Part shown: one piece after another, positions 61,576 through 64,000 of the stretch | Layout: the number at the start of each line of letters is the position of its first letter | Numbering within the stretch: position 1 is the stretch's first letter | NCBI RefSeq assembly: GCF_028290495.1 | Contig: NZ_JAQGJT010000124.1 | Coordinates: 1-64,000, forward strand | Source of the DNA: Tardiphaga sp. | GTDB lineage: Bacteria > Pseudomonadota > Alphaproteobacteria > Rhizobiales > Xanthobacteraceae | Reading direction: 5' to 3' | Length of the DNA: 64,000 nucleotides | Translations under genes and position numbers: made by a program | Notes under the pieces: generated by a model | Told to the model about the DNA's origin: nothing | The model's database searches: none | Seen by the model: only the letters and a program-made list of their open reading frames with translations

Positions 61576-63924
61576 ATGGCTTTTGGGGTCTTGAGGGCGC
61601 GCGCCTTGTTGGGCGCGTCGATCGTATCATTGTGCGTGGTGTTTGCGCATTCCGGTTACGCGCAGGCGATTTCGCCGCCGGCCAATGCCGTGCAGCCGCA
61701 AAAGCCGAAGCCCGCCAAGAAGAAGCGTGTTGCCGTCGCCGCGCCGACGGAGCAGGTCCGTAACGCGCAGGCGCAGGCGTTGCGTTCGGGGCAATCGCTC
61801 GACGAAATCACCGTGACCTCTTCGAAGACGCAGGAGCGCGCGATCGATGCGTTGGCGCCGAGCAGTGTCGTCAGTCTGGAGAAAATTCAGTTGCAGCAGC
61901 CCAACCGGCTGAGCGACCTGTTCTACAATATTCCCGGCGTCTGGATGCAGGATCGCGGCGACGACGCCTCGACTGCCATTAACATCCGCGGCCTGCAGGA
62001 CTTCGGCCGCGTCGCCGTCATCGTTGACGGTGCGCGCCAGAACTATCAGCGCACCGGCCACAATGCCAACGGCTCGTTCTTCCTCGATCCCGAACTGATC
62101 GGCAGTGTCGATGTGACGCGCGGTCCGACCGCCAACGTCTATGGCTCTGGCGCCATCGGCGGCGTCGCCTCGTTCCGCACCAAGGATATTCAGGACGTGC
62201 TGCGTCCCGGCGAGCGCTGGGGCGTTGATGTGAGCGGCTCCTACGGCTCCAACAGCAACCGTGGCCTGGGCTCAGTGTTCGGCGGCGTTCGCGTCGATCC
62301 GACCGTCGACGTGTTTGGCGGTGCGGTCTACCGCACTCAGGGCAATTTCAAGGATGGCTCCGGCACCGAGGTCGGCAACACCGGCAACGACATCGCCGCC
62401 GGCCTATTGAAGGTCACCACGCGCCCGGCCGAAGGTCACGAAATCAAGTTCGGCGCCATGTTCCAGGACTACAGCTATACGATGGGGCAGATGAACCGCG
62501 GCGATGTGTCCACCACGGCGCTGCGAACCCTGAACCAGGGCTCGTCGGTCTATGCATCGGACGCCAAGAACTACACGGGCACCGTGAGCTGGAAGTACTC
62601 AAAGCCCGACGACATGCTGTTTGACTGGAACATGTCGCTGTACGGCAATCGTACCGACAATGACCAGACCAAGACTTACCACTACAGTACCTCGGGCGGA
62701 GCCTTGTGCGGCACGGGAAATTTCGGCAACAATATTTCCGGTTGCGTCGGCGACAGGCGCGGCTACGTGCTCGACACCATCGGATTCGACGCCAGCAACA
62801 CCTCCCGATTCGATTATGGCAACTGGCGGAACGCCGTGACCTACGGTTTCGACATCTTCAACGACAAGGTCGTCACCTCCGACAGCCGCGGCAATTCCAA
62901 TATCACGACGCCGAGCGGTGAGCGCACCGTTTCAGGCGGCTTCATCCAGTTGAAGAACAACTATTCGTCCTGGCTCGAAGTGGTCAGTGCGCTGCGTTAC
63001 GACCGTTACGAGTTGAACTCGACCGGCGTGGCCGGGGGTGGCAACACGTCGTCGAGCGGCGACCGCCTGTCGCCGAAGATCACCGTCGGCGTCACGCCGG
63101 TGGCAGGCTTCACGCCTTACGTCAGCTATGCCGAAGGCTACCGCGCACCGTCGATCACCGAGACCCTGATCGCTGGCGCTCACGCTTCCGGCGGCGGCCC
63201 GAGCTTCTTCACCTGCGCCGACGGCACCTCGGGCGTGTTCTGTTTCCTGCAGAACCCGAACCTTCGCGCCGAAGTAGGCAAGAACAAGGAAGTCGGCGTC
63301 AACCTGAAGTACAATGACGTCTTCACCTCGGGCGACAGCATCCGCGCCAAGTTCAACTTCTTCCGCAACGATGTCGGGGACTATATCGACCTCGTCGGCT
63401 CGACGCCCGAACTGACCGCGTTCGGCTTGTTCAGCCGCAACTACCAATACCAGAACATCGCCAATGCCAGGATCGAGGGTTTCGAAGCCGAAACCGCCTA
63501 TGATGTCGGTCTGTGGTTCGCCGGCGTAGGCGCCACCGTCCAGCGCGGCAAGAACACCGAGACCAATATCGGTCTGGCGACGATCCAGCCGCGCAAGATC
63601 ACCACATCCGGCGGCGTCAGGCTGCTGGACCGCAAGCTGACGATCTCGGCACAGTGGGCGTCGGTGGCAGCCAACAACGACATCCCTGTCGGCTACTCAC
63701 CATCCACCGCCTACGACCTCGTCAATCTCTACGTGGCTTACCAGCCGACCCGGGATATCACGCTGAACTTCTCGGTCGATAATCTGCTCAACCAGTATTA
63801 TCGCCCCTATGCCGTTCCCGGTAATTCCCTGGATGGCACGACACAGAACGACGCGCTGTGGACCAGCGCCGGTCCCGGCATCGTCTACAAGGGTGGCCTG
63901 AAGATCCATTTCGGCGGCGCATGA
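61576..63924 (+). CDS. hmuR: TonB-dependent haem receptor HmuR
   Basis: A 782-residue outer-membrane receptor that takes up haem with TonB energy. A signal peptide (about 34 residues, ending GYAQA) is followed by a Pro/Lys-rich linker (QKPKPAKKKR) and the TonB box region DEITVTSSK. The plug domain covers about 95-215 (NIPGVWMQDRG...INIRGLQDFGRVAVIVDGARQNYQR). The barrel contains the haem-receptor motifs YRAPS near 525 and NPNL near 570, and ends in strand INFSVDNLLN..IHFGGA. ATG 61576 is the last start before a normal signal peptide. It is divergent from hmuPTUV. Confidence 0.95.
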   Translation: MAFGVLRARALLGASIVSLCVVFAHSGYAQAISPPANAVQPQKPKPAKKKRVAVAAPTEQVRNAQAQALRSGQSLDEITVTSSKTQERAIDALAPSSVVSLEKIQLQQPNRLSDLFYNIPGVWMQDRGDDASTAINIRGLQDFGRVAVIVDGARQNYQRTGHNANGSFFLDPELIGSVDVTRGPTANVYGSGAIGGVASFRTKDIQDVLRPGERWGVDVSGSYGSNSNRGLGSVFGGVRVDPTVDVFGGAVYRTQGNFKDGSGTEVGNTGNDIAAGLLKVTTRPAEGHEIKFGAMFQDYSYTMGQMNRGDVSTTALRTLNQGSSVYASDAKNYTGTVSWKYSKPDDMLFDWNMSLYGNRTDNDQTKTYHYSTSGGALCGTGNFGNNISGCVGDRRGYVLDTIGFDASNTSRFDYGNWRNAVTYGFDIFNDKVVTSDSRGNSNITTPSGERTVSGGFIQLKNNYSSWLEVVSALRYDRYELNSTGVAGGGNTSSSGDRLSPKITVGVTPVAGFTPYVSYAEGYRAPSITETLIAGAHASGGGPSFFTCADGTSGVFCFLQNPNLRAEVGKNKEVGVNLKYNDVFTSGDSIRAKFNFFRNDVGDYIDLVGSTPELTAFGLFSRNYQYQNIANARIEGFEAETAYDVGLWFAGVGATVQRGKNTETNIGLATIQPRKITTSGGVRLLDRKLTISAQWASVAANNDIPVGYSPSTAYDLVNLYVAYQPTRDITLNFSVDNLLNQYYRPYAVPGNSLDGTTQNDALWTSAGPGIVYKGGLKIHFGGA

Positions 63925-63953
63925 TCGCAGCCTGACAACGTCGTAAACCTCAA

Positions 63954-63983
63954 GAAATCGCGTTCATGTCCGGGCGCGATTTC
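63954..63983 (+). terminator. Hairpin after hmuR
   Basis: GAAATCGCG (63954-63962) and CGCGATTTC (63975-63983) form a perfect 9-bp stem with a 12-nt loop, 30 nt past the hmuR stop. It ends the transcript or separates it from a following gene outside the window. Confidence 0.55.
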
Positions 63984-64000
63984 CGTTATGATCCGTAGCA

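Overview
The window is GC-rich, gene-dense chromosome from a Bradyrhizobium/Rhodopseudomonas-type alphaproteobacterium. This is inferred from the gene content: a hmuP-hmuTUV locus divergent from a TonB haem receptor, XoxF with PQQ-associated helper genes, HU and DUF1328 proteins. Interspersed palindromic repeats of types common in Bradyrhizobiaceae support it. No rRNA, tRNA, CRISPR array, insertion sequence or prophage was seen.

Layout. (1) 1-11.6 kb: a peptide-type ABC transporter (substrate-binding protein cut by the window edge, two permeases, a fused double ATPase) leads into atzG-atzE-atzH-like genes and a GntR/FCD regulator. Convergent to these are an allophanate hydrolase, an NCS2-type permease and a biuret-hydrolase-like cysteine hydrolase. 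Together they look like a ureide nitrogen-scavenging module ending in allophanate to ammonia and CO2. A perfect TTGTATACAA palindrome lies in front of the second arm. (2) 11.9-15.2 kb: small secreted proteins, an outer-membrane barrel protein and a decayed large catalase (katE). (3) 15.3-30.1 kb: a lanthanide-type methanol dehydrogenase system. It has XoxF, XoxG, XoxJ and the CXXCW protein, a SoxYZ-like carrier and its metallohydrolase, and glutathione-dependent formaldehyde genes (gfa, fghA). It also has the PQQ-associated ABC system (binding protein, beta-propeller, ATPase, permease). HU and a DUF1045 protein sit in the middle. (4) 30.1-42.1 kb: a catabolic module made of a tautomerase, an IclR regulator, an FAD ferredoxin-reductase-like protein, an exported amidohydrolase, a Rieske oxygenase, a glutamine-synthetase-like ligase and a complete branched-chain-type ABC importer. 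Two copies of a GTTC-N4-ATTGAAC motif lie in its divergent promoter region. (5) 42.2-53.9 kb: a DUF1328 membrane protein and a Wzx/Wzy-type exopolysaccharide locus (Wzc-like protein, three GT4 glycosyltransferases, polymerase, MurJ-like flippase, deacetylase, exported clan-A glycosidase). (6) 53.9-58.2 kb: an IclR regulator, an FAD/NAD(P) protein, a cytosine-deaminase-like amidohydrolase and a response regulator with a coupled small ORF. (7) 58.3-64 kb: haem uptake (hmuV, hmuU, hmuT, hmuP, divergent hmuR).

The best candidate for an undescribed system is region 4. Its parts suggest import of an amide or amine, periplasmic deacylation, gamma-glutamylation and ring oxygenation, but the substrate cannot be read from sequence. 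Region 3 also contains several conserved proteins whose mechanism is not settled.
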